Shown here: one piece after another, positions 43,263-57,600 of the stretch | How positions within the stretch are numbered: position 1 is the first letter of the stretch | Layout: each line of letters starts with the position of its first letter | NCBI RefSeq assembly: GCF_003402415.2 | Contig: NZ_AP036014.1 | Span: 124,001 to 188,000 of the forward strand | DNA from: Cupidesulfovibrio sp000226255 | GTDB taxonomy: Bacteria > Desulfobacterota > Desulfovibrionia > Desulfovibrionales > Desulfovibrionaceae | Length of the DNA stretch: 64,000 nucleotides | Reading direction: 5' to 3' | The notes under the pieces: generated by a model | The model's input: only the letters and a program-made list of their open reading frames with translations | The model's database searches: none | Told to the model about the DNA's origin: nothing | Made by a program: the position numbers and the translations under genes

Positions 43263-44080
43263 TCACGCCGCCGCCTCGCAGGCCCGTGCGATGCGGTCCG
43301 CCAGGGTTTCCCAGTGGTTGCGCAGGTAGAAATGGTCGCCCTGAAAGATGCGGATGCGCAGTTCCTTCGTGGTCAGGCGTTGCCACTGGCGGGCCATGTC
43401 GTCGGTAATGACGTCCTGGTGCCCCCGGAACACGGTGATGGGCACGGGCAGCGGTTTCATGGGCGCTGGCAGCCAGTCTTCCAGCGCGGTGATGTCGGCC
43501 CGCAGGACCGGTTCCAGATATCGGCGAAATTCGTCCGATGCGGCGATGTCTTGCGGTATGCCGCCCATGTCCACCACGCTTTCCCAGAGCTGGCGGGGCG
43601 ACAGTGACGCCATCGGGGGGATCGGGGGGCGTTCCTGGCAGCCCGGGGCCGAGGCGGCGGAGATGAACAGCGCCCTGGGCAGCGGCACGCCGCTTTCCCG
43701 CGCCCGCACCGCGCACTGCAGGGCCAGCAGCGCGCCCATGCTGTGGCCGAACAGGGCATAGGGAGCGGTTTGCGCCACGGGCCGGATGTGGTGGAAAAGG
43801 TCTTGCGTCAGCGCCTCCATGCTGGTGTGCGGCGCTTCGCGAAGGCGGCGGCCCCTGCCGGGCAGTTCCAGGGGGCGGAAGGCGACCGTGGCGGGCAGGC
43901 ACTGGCCGAGCCGGGTGTAATAGGCGGCGCTGCCCCCTGCGTGGGGAATGCAGAACAGCGTGGTGGGTCCCCGCCTGGTCGCGGCGTCCTCCACGGGGTG
44001 CCCTGGCCGGGTCCCGACAGTCGGGCTTTCGAAGGGGGGGGCTGCCCCGTCGCTACCCGGTGAATGCGGCCCGCGCCCGT

Positions 44081-44096
<16 letters not shown>
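43263..44096 (-). CDS. type II thioesterase (alpha/beta hydrolase, NRPS editing)
   Basis: 277 residues from a GTG at 44096, overlapping the aminomutase stop by 16 bases. The external thioesterase fold starts at about residue 46 (TLFCIPHAGGSAAYY). Nucleophile Ser119 in FGHSMGA, Asp228 in FRGHQDVIT and His255 in QGDHFYL complete the triad. ELPGRGRRLREAPHTSM is typical of the type II group. It removes wrong or stalled acyl groups from carrier domains. The 45-residue N-terminal extension is unstructured and may be partly artefactual if translation starts later. No integrated TE domain is seen in the part of the assembly line visible here. Confidence 0.92.
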
Positions 44097-45217
<1,121 letters not shown>

Positions 45218-45696
45218 TACAGCATCCTCCTGTACTCGGCGTAGGGTAGCGCATCGCTGTGGAGTTGTCGTGCGAGGAGTGTCTGGATTTGCAAAGGATG
45301 CAGTGGCGTCGGGTGCTGCGACAAAAAAACAGGCGCTCTCCCCCATCAGGCGGCGTGCGCCGCATGGCCGGGGAGATGCGCGGTATCGGGCCAGGCATGC
45401 GTTGCCTTTCGGGGACGGCGACCGTCGCCGGGGTGGCGGGCGTTCATGCCTGCGGCAAGCCGATGTCTGCTCGCGGATTTCCGGCCGGGCATGCCCGCCA
45501 CGCGCGTGGGGGCGCGGCCGTATCCGTGCGGGCATGGCGCGCCCGCAGGGTAGGGTTTTCCTCCGTGAGCGTTCACCATCCCGCATTGCCGTGTAGATAC
45601 TGCATAGGTGGGGGGCAGGTACAGCCTTAAGTGATAGGTTAACCTTGCCAACATGTTGAGGGGTGGGGTAGTTCTCGCGGCATAGAGAGGTTGTTC
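45218..45696. promoter_or_regulatory. divergent promoter region of the biosynthetic cluster
   Basis: About 480 bases between the aminomutase (minus) and megasynthase (plus) starts. It contains the palindrome aggttaacct at 45636-45645. An AGAGAGG ribosome site lies at 45684-45690, six bases before the megasynthase ATG. I cannot assign -35/-10 boxes with confidence. Confidence 0.55.
45634..45645. promoter_or_regulatory. ATAGGTTAACCT palindromic element upstream of the megasynthase
   Basis: Contains a perfect 10-base palindrome (aggttaacct). Its first ten bases recur at 42267-42276 before the second binding-protein gene. Candidate operator coordinating both. Confidence 0.5.
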
Positions 45697-48600
45697 ATGA
45701 AAGACGCCATGATGGATGACGGACTGCAAGAGATTGTTCCGCTTACCGGCTGCCAGAAGGAACTTTGGCTGGCCTGCCGGACGTCACTGTCGGAATATGC
45801 CGAGGTCTCCATCAGGGGCAGTTTTCCCATCGCCAACGCAGTCTGCCCGGACCGGCTGCGAGAGGCCATACGCATCGTGTTGCGGCACACCCCCCTGCCG
45901 GGAGCCACGCTGTGCGCGGATGGCGACGAGCCGTGCTTCATCGTGGGCGCGGCAACCGATGTGCCCGACAGGGGGGACGACATCGATTTCCGGTTTCTGG
46001 ACCTGCGGGATGCCGCCAACCCGGAACAGGCCGCCAAACAGTATGCCGCCGCCTTTTTCGAAGAGCACGTGGACAACCCGCTGATGCGCTATGCCCTGCT
46101 GCGCACGGGGGAGTCGGAAAGCCTGTACCTGGTCAAGAGCTCGCATCTCGTGCTCGATGGCCTGGCCTTTTTCTACCACACCGCGTTCGTGGCCGACGTG
46201 TATACCGAGCTTGCGCAAGGCCGCACGCCGGGTCCGTACGAGCGCTGCTCGTGCCTCGAAGAATACCGGGCAGATGCGGGGCACGCCGCCTCGTCCCGCT
46301 TCGCCAAGGACATGGCGTTCTGGGAAGAGCATCTGGAACGGCTGCCAGAGAAGCGCATTTTCCGAGCCCTGCCGGGCCGCCCCGACGTGCTGGGGAACAC
46401 TCGCTACAAGAAGTACCTGTTGGCACAGGACGCCTCGCGCCAGGCCGGGGAATTGCAGGCCAGATACGGCGTGAGCCCCGCCGGGCTGTTCACGGCGTTG
46501 CACGCGCTGGTCCTTTCGTACATGTGCGACGAGAAGGACATCGTGGTGCAGACGCCCCTGGCCTTCGGCGAGCGCAAGGCGTTCCGCAAGCGGCAGGGGG
46601 CGCACATCTGCATGCCCCCCACCCTGCTGGACATGCGCCAGCACGAGACGTTCGCCTCGCTGCTGGCCGACGTGGGGGCACAGAGCGCCGCGTTCTTCCG
46701 GCGCGCGCGCACGCCGTTCCAGTTGGCCGTGCGCAACCTGGGCCACAAGAATCTTGCCTACATAGCCGACACGTTCATCAATTACCTGCCCAACGCCCCC
46801 GAGGGCTCGCCCGATTTCCACATTCGCGAGGCCGTGCAGCATCACAGCGTGCATGAGCCCGTCCTGTTCGGCGCGCTGGTCATGGAAGAATGCCATACCC
46901 GGCGGCTTTCGCTGACGGTGCGCAGTTGCCGCAACCATTTCAGCGAGCGGGACGTGGACCGGTACGTGCGGCGCGTGGAGTACCTGGTGCGCCAGTTGGC
47001 CTCCGGCGCGGACCTGCCCCAGCTGGACTACCTGCTGGAGGAAGAGGCGGGCGAACTGCGCGCCTGGCAACGGGGCGACGAGCGGCACTACCCCGTGCGG
47101 TCCATGCCCGGCCTCTTCGACGAAAAGGCGGAAGCGTTCGCGGGGCGCGATGCCGTGCGCGACGAGCACGGGGCGGTCCTGTCGTACGCCGAGCTGCGCG
47201 AGAACTCCCTGCGCTGCGCCGCGTGGCTGGCCGGGCAGGGGGTGGGCAGGGGCGATGTCGTCGCGGTGCTGGCCAGGCGGGCGCTGCTCCTGCCGGAGAT
47301 CATCCTGGGGATACAGCGGTGCGGGGCGGTGTATCTGCCCGTGGACCCGAAATCCCCGGCGGATCGCATTGCGTACATCGTGGCCGATGCCGGGGCGGTC
47401 CTGACGCTTGATGTCAATGACGCCGCCTACGCCGGGGCACCCCCCGTGGCGCCGCCCCTGGGGCCAGACCCCGGAGACGGCGCCTATCTCATTTATACTT
47501 CCGGCTCCACGGGCAGGCCCAAGGGCGTGCTGGCCCCCCACGGCGGCTTCGTGAACATGATTCAGGGGCAGATCGAGGTCTTCGGGGTGGGGCCGGAGGA
47601 CCGCGTGTTGCAGTTCGCGCCGCCCGTGTTCGATGCCTCGCTCTCGGAAATGTTCATGGCCCTGCATGCCGGGGCCTGCCTGTACCCGGTCAGCGACGCG
47701 TACCGCAACGCGCCGTGGGATTTGAAGGGATACATGGCGGACAACGGGGTTACCGTCACCACCTTTCCGCCGTCGTACCTGCGCCTGTTCGACGGGGAAC
47801 CGTTCCCCGGCCTGGGCGTGCTGATCACCGCCGGCGAGCCGCCTGTGGCGGCCGACGCGCTGCACTACGCGGGCGCGCTGCGGTACTTCAATGCCTACGG
47901 CCCCACCGAAACCTGCGTGTGCGCCTCCATGAAGCGCGTGGCCCCGGACGAGGCCCTGCCGATCAGTTCCGGGCGGCCCATCCCCAACGGCGTGGTCTGC
48001 ATTCTGGATTCCTCGGGACGGCCGCGCCCGGCGGGCATGGTGGGCGAGCTGTGGGTGGGGGGGGCCAGCGTGGCCCTTGGCTACCACGGCAACCCGGAAC
48101 TGACCGGGCAGCGATTCCGGCCCCTGCCCGGCTCCACGCCGGACAAAGACGGCAGTAGGGCCTATGCCACGGGCGACCTGGCCCTGTGGTCCGAAACGGG
48201 CGAGATACTGCTGGTGGGGCGCGCCGACGACCAGGTGAAGGTGCGGGGCAACCGGGTGGAGCTGGGCGAGGTCGCCTTTCTGCTGGAGCGCTGCGAGGGC
48301 GTGCGCCAGGCCCAGGTCCTGGCGGTCAAGGACGGCAACGGGCAGACCGAGTTGGCGGCGTTCATGATGCTGCGCCCGGACGCCACGCAGGAAGCCGTGG
48401 CCCGCTGGAGCCGGGCCAACCTGCCGCCGTACATGGTGCCAACCCTCTGGCACGTGCTGGATGCCATGCCGGTGACCCGGACCGGCAAGGTGGACCGCAC
48501 CGCGTTGCGCCGCATGGCGGAAGCCCCCGTGCAGGCTCCGCGGCGAGAACGCCCCGTGGACGAACGGCTGCTGGATGCCTGCCAGCGGACCATGGGCGGC

Positions 48601-51600
48601 ACGTATGATCCGGAGGCGAACTTTTTCGACCAGGGCGGCAACAGCCTGAAAGGCATGCTGCTGTTGCAGGAAATCCGCAAGGTTTTCGGCGTGGACCTGG
48701 CCTTTCGCGACTTCGTCGCCTGCGAAACCCTGTTCGACGTCGAGGCCATGTTGCGCCAGCGCGGGGAACAGGCAGCGCCGCCGCCATCCGCCACGGTGCC
48801 CCTCAGCCGCGCCCAGTACCGGATATGGGCGTACCAGCAGGCCAACCAGGGCACCGTGGACTACAACATGCCTCTTTTGCTGGAGGTGGGCGGCGAGAAC
48901 GCGCGGGCCTTCACGGATGCGCTGCGCCGGGCCCTGGGCGACCAGGAACTGCTTTGCTGCACCATCGGCGGCGACATCGACGCCCCGCACCTGGCGCGTG
49001 GCGGCGAAGGTGCCATCCCCGTGCGGGAGGAGGCGTTCGCGGACGAGGCGGCGGCCACGGCGTTCCTCGACGGGCAGATCCATGCCCCTTTCGACCTGCG
49101 GCGCGAACCGCCGGTGCGCATGGCCGTGGCCCGGCTGGGCGACCGTTTGCGGGTGCTGGTGGTGGTGCACCACATCGCGGGTGACGGCGAAACCCTGGAC
49201 ATCGTGTTGCGCAACGCCCTGGAATACCTGCGCGGAGGGCAGCCGGAGAAGGGCGCGCTGGCCGTGCAGGCGCGGTTCTGCCACAGGGAGGCGGAATACC
49301 TGCGCTCGGACGCCTGCCGGGACGATGCGGCATACTGGCGGGCCATGCTCACCCCGCCGGTGCCCCCCGTGTCCACATCCGCGGCGCGCATCGGGGCCAT
49401 GACCGACATGGCCCTGCCGCCAGCGCTGGCCGAAGGGCTGGACCGGCTGGCCAGGCGGTCGGGCACCACGGAACTGACCTGTTTCGTCCCGCTGCTGGCG
49501 CGTTTTCTGTGCCGTGCCTGCGACAGGCCGGAGATGCTGGTGGCCGTGCCCGTGGGCCTGCGCGAAACGCAGGAGGAATTCCGCACGGCGGGATTTTTCG
49601 TGAACACCGTGCCCCTGCGATTCGCGCCGTCCCCGGCGGCGAACATGGCGGAGGACGCAAGGGCCACGGCGCGCCAGCTGCGCGAGGCCGTGGCGCACGG
49701 CCGTTACTGCGACATCCCGGCGATGCCCGATTTCCTGGCCACCCATATCCACGCGGAGCCCTGCCAGGGGCCGGGCCTGGCGTTGCGTCGGCTGCCCCTG
49801 CAACTGCGGGCCAGCAAGCTTGCGGGCAGCTTCACGCTGGTCACCGGGGAGGATTCGCGGATCATCCTGGAGCACGACGCGGGCTTCATCCACGATGGGG
49901 CGGCACTGCTCGCGGCGCTGCTGCGGGACATGGCGTCCGCGCTTGGTGATGGCGGCATGGCGGACGCCGGTGGCGCGACCATCTTTTCCCTTGCCGCGCG
50001 GTCCTGCGACGTTGAACCCCACGCAGGCTTGCCTGATGCCATGGTAACCACGGTCGCGGGCGGGTCCGCGCCATCCGGCCCCCGCGAGGCGCTGGCCCAG
50101 GCCTGGGCCGCGATACTGCACGCCGAAGCCGTGGACGCGGCCGATTTCTTCCGGGCGGGCGGCGATTCCATCAAGGCCATCCAGATCACGGGCCTGCTGC
50201 ACCGAAGCGGCGTGACGGTCCTGTCCGCCCCCGATTTCCTGCGCACGCCCAAGTTTGCGGACCTGTGCGCGTTGCTGGACAGGGCGGATTGCGGCCAGCC
50301 GGACGCCGGGGACGCGGCCGCTGCCTCCGCCTCCGGAGTAATTGCCCACCCCCCGCTGGAGGCGGGCCAGATGGCGCCCTTGCTGCCCATCCAGCAGGCC
50401 CTGCTGCGTGACCACCCCGACCACTGGACCGCGTTCCACATGCTGCTGCCGCTGGAACTGGATCCGTCCATCGCGCCGGAGACGGTGCAGGCGTGGCTGG
50501 AAACGCTGCCCGGCAGGTTCGAGGCCCTGCGCCTGGCCTTCTCGCCGCGCGGGGCGGAAGCGCTGGCGGAACCCCGGCCCGTGACGCTGCGGCGCTGCGA
50601 CATGCCGCACGGAACCTCGCGGGTGGATGCATTGCGCCATCTGGTGCGAGAGGTCACGGCCGGGCTGGACCCGCAAACGGGGCACACCCTTGGCGCGGGG
50701 CTGGCGGACTGCGACGGGGCGCGGCTGCTGGCGCTGGTGGGGCACCATCTGGTGCTGGACGCCGTCTCGCTGGACATCCTGCTGCGCGACCTGCGGGCCT
50801 TCGTCAGCGGGGCGAGCGTTTCGCGGATGGTCGAGGGCTGCGGCCTTGCCGCCCGCTCGGCGGCCATGGAACGGCTGGTGGCGGAGGGAACCTTTCCCAG
50901 CGCCGAGGACCGCGAATTCTGGGCGGGCGTGTGCCGCACCCCCGCCGCGCCCCTCAATGCCCTGCGAACGCATGGAATTGCCAATGGCGCCGATGACGTC
51001 CCGGGCGCGGGCGGCCAGGACATCGCCTCCGAGCGTGTGACCGCCCGGGCGGGCCTGCGCGGCTTTCGCGCCGGGCACACCCGGTCCGTACCGGCGGACC
51101 TGCTGGCCGCGCTCGCGGTGGCGTTGCACTGGCAGGGGCAGCACAGCACCGTGTTCGTAACTCTGGAAAGCCATGGCCGCGACAGCGTGGCCCCAGGCTG
51201 CGACCTGAGCCGCAGCCTGGGCTGGTTCACCGCTGTCTGCCCCCTGCCGCTGACGCCCGCCGCCTCTGGCGCGCAGGCCCGCCGCCATCTGCTGCCGTGG
51301 CTGCGCGACGCCTTCACCCCGCGTGGGTGCAACGCCTACGGGTACCTGCGTCGCGCCGATCCCCAACGGTTCGGCTACGCCGCCCAGATCGGCTTCAACT
51401 ATCTGGGGGCGGTGGGCGATGCCGGAGAAGGCGGGATCGTTCCGCTGCCCTCGCTGGCGGCCCCCGGTGAAATTCCTGGCCTGCTGCACCCCCGCTACCG
51501 CCCGGACGCCCCGCTGGACCTTTCCGCATCGTTCGACGCCAGCGGCGAACTGCACCTGCTGGCGTGGTTCAGCCCGCACCTGCTGGCCCCGGAGTGGGTC

Positions 51601-54600
51601 GCCGGACTGCTGGAGTGCTGGGCCGCGGCGCTGCGAACACTGCCGGCGTACAGTCCGCCCGTCGATGACGAAACGCGCGCCGCCATCCTTGCCGACTGCC
51701 GCTGCACGGAAGCGGATGTCGAACGCATCGAACGGCCGGACCCCAGCCACGAGCCGATGCTGTACCAGCACCTTGCTCCGGGTGACGGCGTGTATACCCA
51801 GCAGGTGGAGTTCCACTTTGGCGGCGAACTGGACGAATTCCGGCTCATGGCCGCATGGGACCGCGTGGTGGACCGGCACGAGAGCCTGCGTTCGCTGTTC
51901 CCCATGCCGCACCACGGCGAATTCTTTCGCGTGGCCCTGCGCCGCGCCCGGACCGGCGCGGAATACCACTGCCTGTCGCACCTGCCCCCGGACGCCGCCG
52001 GGGCGGAGGCCAAGGCCCTGGTGCGGCAGCGGCGGGGCAGGGCATTCGACCTTGCTCGCGGGCCGCTGCTGCACGCCCAGTTCTTCCGGCTGGATGCGCG
52101 CACCCTGGTCATGAGCTGGTGCTTTCACCATCTGCTCATGGACGGCTGGTGCATCGGCGTGCTGCTGCGGGAACTGTTCGCTACCTGCCGCAGCCTTTCC
52201 GGGCGTCCCACCCCGCCGTTGCCCGCGCCTTTCGCCCTGGCGGAATACGAACGATGGCAGGCGGACTTCGACATGGAGGCGGCGCGGGAGTACTGGGCCG
52301 CGCTGCTGGACGGGTATGGCCCCCTGGCCGGTGTGGCCCCCGCGTCAAGCGGGCCATCTGTCGTTTCGTCGCCCGACGGCGAGCCCGAAACGCTGGAACT
52401 GGCGCTGGACGTCCCGCTTGGTGACGCCCTGCGGCAGGCCGCGGCATCGCATGCGGTCACCCTGTCGGCCCTGACGCAGGCGCTGTGGGCCGTGGTGCTG
52501 GGCGTGCGCAACGGACACCGCCGCGACGTGGTGTTCGGCGTGGTGACCTCCGGCAGGCCCGCGGAAGTGGACGGCATGGACCGGGCCGTGGGGCTGTTCA
52601 TCCGCACCCTGCCCCTGCGGGCGCGCTGGAACGAGGCCGACGGCTTCGCCAGCCTGCTGGCCGACCTGCGCGAACAGGGGCTGGGGCAGATGCGGCACGG
52701 GTACCTGCCTCTTGCCGCCATGGGGCGCAACCTGCTGGATCACCTGATGGTCTTCGAGAACTATCCGGCGGATGCGCCCTTCGGCGGGGCCGACGTGCAA
52801 CTGCTGGACGTGCGGGGTTACGAGAAGATTCCCTATCCCCTTGGCATCACAGTTATTCCCGGTGCGGAGCTGCGCTTCCGCTTCCTGTACGACCCCGCCG
52901 TGCTGGCCCGGTCGGACGTGGAGAACCTGCGGGACAGGCTGCACGCCGCCCTGCGCGCCGTGGGCGGGGATCGGGACGTTTCCTGCCGGACCCTGGAAGC
53001 GGTGGTGGCCGCCGTGCCCGCTTCGGATGTGGCGTCTTCGGACGGGGCATCTTCCGGCGTTGCCGTTCCTGCGGATGCCGGGCTGGCGGATGCCGAACGG
53101 GCATCTTCCGCGCCTGCGCCGCAGGGCCTGACGCGCGGGATGGCCGCCGCGCCGTCCCGTCCGCACACGGATGAGGGGCTGGAAGAAACAGTCCGGAGCG
53201 TCTACGCGGAAGTCCTGGGGCGCGGCGTGGTGACCCCCGATGAGGACTTCTTTGCGCTGGGCGGCCACAGCCTGTCGGCCATGCAAGTCATGGCCCTGCT
53301 GGGCAGGCGGCTGGGCGTGAAGGTGGGCATCGACGACATCCTTTCCCACTCCAGCCCCCGACAACTGGCGGCGCGCATCCGGGATCTTTCGCACGGCGAA
53401 GCCCCTTCCATTGGGCCGAATGAGGCCCGTGCGGCGGCGCGCATTCCGCGCGTGGACACGGAAGGGGTGCACCCCCTGTCTCCGGCCCAGCAGCGCATCT
53501 GGTTTCTGCAGCGGCTGCACGAGGACGGCCGGATCTACCAGATTCCCTTCGCGGCACGGCTGCCCGGCGACGTGGACGCGGACGCGCTGCAACAGGCCCT
53601 GCTGTTGCTGGAAGGCCGCCACGACGCGCTGCGTCTGCGCGTTTCCGCCCATGCACCGGAACAGCGCCTTGCCCCGCTTGGCGGCCTGAAGCTGGAACTG
53701 CGCGACGGCCCGTGCACGGAACAGGACCTTGAGCTGGCCCCCATGGACTTCGGGTTCGACGCGCCGCTGGCCAGGGTGACGCTGTTCCGCGAGGGCGCAT
53801 CCGGCTGCGTGATGCTGCTCAGCGTGCATCACATCGTGTTCGACGGCTGGTCGGCGGAAATCCTGCTGCGGGAACTGAACGAGGCCTACGCGGCGGTGCT
53901 GCGCGGTGATCGGCCCGCATGGCCGCCGCAGGAAACGGACTACCTCAGCCATGTGGCGTGGGAACGGGAGCGGGAACCCGCGGGACTGGCCGCGCTGAAG
54001 GACGCGCTGCTGCCCCTGCCGGAACGGCTGCGCCTGCCGCTCGACTTCCCCCGGCCCGCCGTGCAGGGGCTTGCGGGCGGGGTGGAAGTGTTCCGGCTGG
54101 ACACGGCGCGGGGCCGCGCGCTGAAGGCCCGCGCGCGCGATGCGGGCACCACGCTGTTCCCCGTGCTGCTGGCCCTGGTGGGCACGTTCCTGCACCGCCA
54201 CACCGGGCAGGACGACCTGATCGTGGGCTGCCCCGCCGCCAACCGGGAACTGGGACATACCCAGGGCATGATCGGCCTGTTCGTCAACACTCTGGCCATT
54301 CGCATGCCGCTGCGGCCGGACGGAAGCTTCGACGAACTGGTCGGCGCCGTGGACGCGGCGTTCCGCCGCGCCCTGGCCGCGCAGTCGTACCCCTTTGAAA
54401 AACTGGTGGATGCGCTGGGCGTGGAGCGGGACACCTCGCGCAATCCGTTGTTCGACGTGTTCGTGGCGCTGGAAGACGCCACCTGGCACGACTACGGGCA
54501 GGAGCCCCTGCGCATGCGGTCCCTGCCGCTGCCGCACCGCCACAGCAAGTTCGACCTCAGTTTCTATTTCCGCGAGATGGAACCCGATGCCTATGAAGTG

Positions 54601-57600
54601 CATCTGGAATTCCGGACGGACCTGTTCACCCCCGCCACCGCGCGCAACCTGTGCGAGCGCCTGTCCACCCTGCTGGACGCGGTGCTGCGCGGCGACGGCG
54701 CGTCCGGTGGCTCGTTCGTGGGCGTCCCCCTGCACGCGCTGGACCTGATGCCGGAACGCGAACTGCGGCAACTGCAACGCTTCAACGATACGGCGGAAGT
54801 CTTCGACATCGAGCGGGACGCGGACAGCCTGTTCCGCGAACAGCTGGCCCGCACGCCGGGCCATGCGGCCATCATCGCCCCCAACGGGCAGGTGTGCAAC
54901 TACGCGGAATTCGACGCCCGGATCGCGGCCACGGCCGCCTGGCTGGCCGGGCAGGGCGTCTCGCCCGGCGACCATGCCTGCGTCTGCCTGGAGCGGTCGC
55001 TGGACATGATGGTGAGCATCTTCGCCGTGCTGCGCCTGGGGGCCGTGTATGTGCCCGTTGCGCCGGGCCTGCCCGCCGCGCGGCTGCGCGCCATGCTCGA
55101 AGACCTCGGAGCGCCCGTGGTCATCTGCGACCCGCGCTTCGCGTCCGCGTTCGACGGGTGCGGGGGGCGGGTGCTTGTGCCGGACACGTTAGCACCGGAC
55201 GCGTACACACCTGTCCCGCGCGGGCTGCCGCCTGCCGGACCAGCCGGGCGGGGCGGCGTCGCGCCGGATTCCGTGGCCTATGTCATCTTCACCTCCGGCT
55301 CCACAGGGCGGCCCAAGGGCGTGCAGGTGGAGCACCGCAGCCTGTGCAACCGCCTGTTGTGGATGCAGTCGCGCTTTCCCATCGGGCCGGACGACGTGGT
55401 GTTGCAGAAGACCACCGTGTCCTTCGACGTGTCCGTCTGGGAACTCTTCTGGTGGTCGTGGTGCGGGGCCGGGCTTGCGCTGCTGGAACCGGAAGGGGAG
55501 AAGGATCCGGCCCGCATCGTCGAGGCCATCCACGCGCGCAAGGTCACGGTGCTGCACTTCGTGCCGTCCATGCTGCGGGCGTTTCTGGACTACCTGGAAG
55601 CCTTTCCGGGCGAAACGTCCAGGATTTCGACCCTGCGTTACGTGTTCACCAGCGGAGAGGCGTTGCCGCGCGATCTCGTGGCCCGGTTCAACGCGCTGCT
55701 GCGCGCGCAACTGCACAACCTGTACGGCCCCACGGAGGCCACCATCGACGTTTCGTGGTACCCGTGCGCGCAAACGCCCCCCCATGGGGTGCCCATCGGC
55801 AGGCCCGTCAGCAACACCGGGCTGCACGTGCTGGACGCCCGGATGCGCCCGGTGCCGCCGGGCGTTGCCGGAGAGATATGGATCAGCGGGGTGCAGGTGG
55901 CGCGGGGCTATGCCAACCGGCCGGACCTGACGGAACGCGCCTTCGTGGCGGATCCGTCCTTCTCCGGCGGGCGCATGTACCGCACCGGCGACCTTGGCCG
56001 GTGGCTGCCCGACGGCAACATGGAGTACCTTGGCCGCAACGACGACCAGGTCAAGATTCGCGGCCACCGCATCGAACTCGGCGAGGTGGAGGCTGCGCTG
56101 GCCCGCTGCCCCGGCGTTGCGCAGGCGGTGGCGCGCACCTGCCGCATCGGCGGGTACGACGCGCTGGAAGCCTTCCTGCTGCCGCGCGCCGGGGCGGAAC
56201 TGACGTTCCGCGACATCCGGTCCGCGCTGGCGGCCAGCCTGCCCGAATACATGTGTCCCTCGCGCTTCCATGTCGTGGACGACATTCCGTTGACCCCGTC
56301 GGGCAAGGCGGACCGGGGGCGGCTGGCGGGCGCGCCGCTGCTGCCCGCCGCGCGTGCCGTCGGCAACGCGTCGGAAGTCCCGCTGCTGGACGAGGTGCGC
56401 GCCCTGTGGCGGCAGACGATGCCGGAAGTGGACGTGCGGGACCCGGACATCGGCTTTTTTGGCGCGGGTGGCAATTCGCTGCTGCTTGTCCGGCTGCACG
56501 GGCTGCTGGACCAGCGCTGGCCGGGCGTGTTCACGCTGGCGGGGCTGTTTTCGGAAAGCACCATCCGGGCGCAGGCGGCGTACATCGCCCAGACGCGAAG
56601 CGCAGTCCGGCCCCGTTCCGCCAAGGCCGCGCCCGATGCCCCGGTGGCCATCATCGGCATGGCCGTGCGCCTTGGCGACCACGCGGACACCGAACGCTTC
56701 TGGCAGGACCTGGCGAGCGGCGCGGACCTGAACGTACCGCTGCCCGAAGCGCGGCGGCGGGAGGTGCGGCAGGTATTCGAGGCCGTGGGCTTCCCCTTCG
56801 ACGAGGCCCGGCTGCGCGAGGCGGCGTACCTTTCCGACGTGTCCTCCTTCGACCACAAGCGGTTCGGCCTTGCGCCCGGCGATGCGGCCCTGCTCGACCC
56901 CAGGCAGCGCGTGTTCCTTGAAACGGCCATGCAGGCCCTGGACGACGCGGGCTACGGCGGTTCGGCGCTGGAAGGGCGCAACGTGGGCGCCTTCGTGGGG
57001 GCCAGCCCCTACCGGCTGTTCCAGGACGCGGTAAGCCGGTCCTTTCCCGACCAGGCGGAGCAGATCTACCTGCTCAACGTGCCCTCCAACGTGGTGGCGC
57101 GGCTCAGCTACCTGAAGGACTGGAACGGCCCGGCGGCCACCGTGGATACCGCCTGCTCGTCGGTGCTGAAGGCCGTGCACGACGCCTGCCACAGTCTGCG
57201 CGCCGGTGAAAGCTGCGTGGCGCTGGCGGGCGGGGTGCACCTCATCGACCTGCCGGTGAAGGCCGACCGCACCTTCACCATAGAGGCCGCCTCGGGCCGC
57301 ACGCGCACCTTCGACGCGGAGGCCGACGGCGTGGGCGCGGGCGAAGGCGCGGCGGTGTTCGTGCTCAAGCTGCTGGATGACGCCCTGCGCGACCACGACG
57401 CCATCCACGCCGTCATCGCGGGCAGCGCGGTGAACCAGGATGGCAGGTCGTCCAGCATGGCCGCCCCCAATCCCGGCGCGCAGGCCGAGGTCATCACGCT
57501 GGCGGCCCGCAACGCATCCGTGGAGCTCGAAGACATCAGCCTTTTCGAGGCGCATGGCACGGCCACCGTGCTTGGCGACCCGGTGGAGATCGAGGGACTG

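Noticed and set aside
45784..52131. Very long open frame on the minus strand opposite the megasynthase
   Set aside because: It mirrors third-position GC of the real gene. Its translation is His/Gln/Arg/Gly-rich with no domain, and it lies wholly antisense to well-defined NRPS domains.
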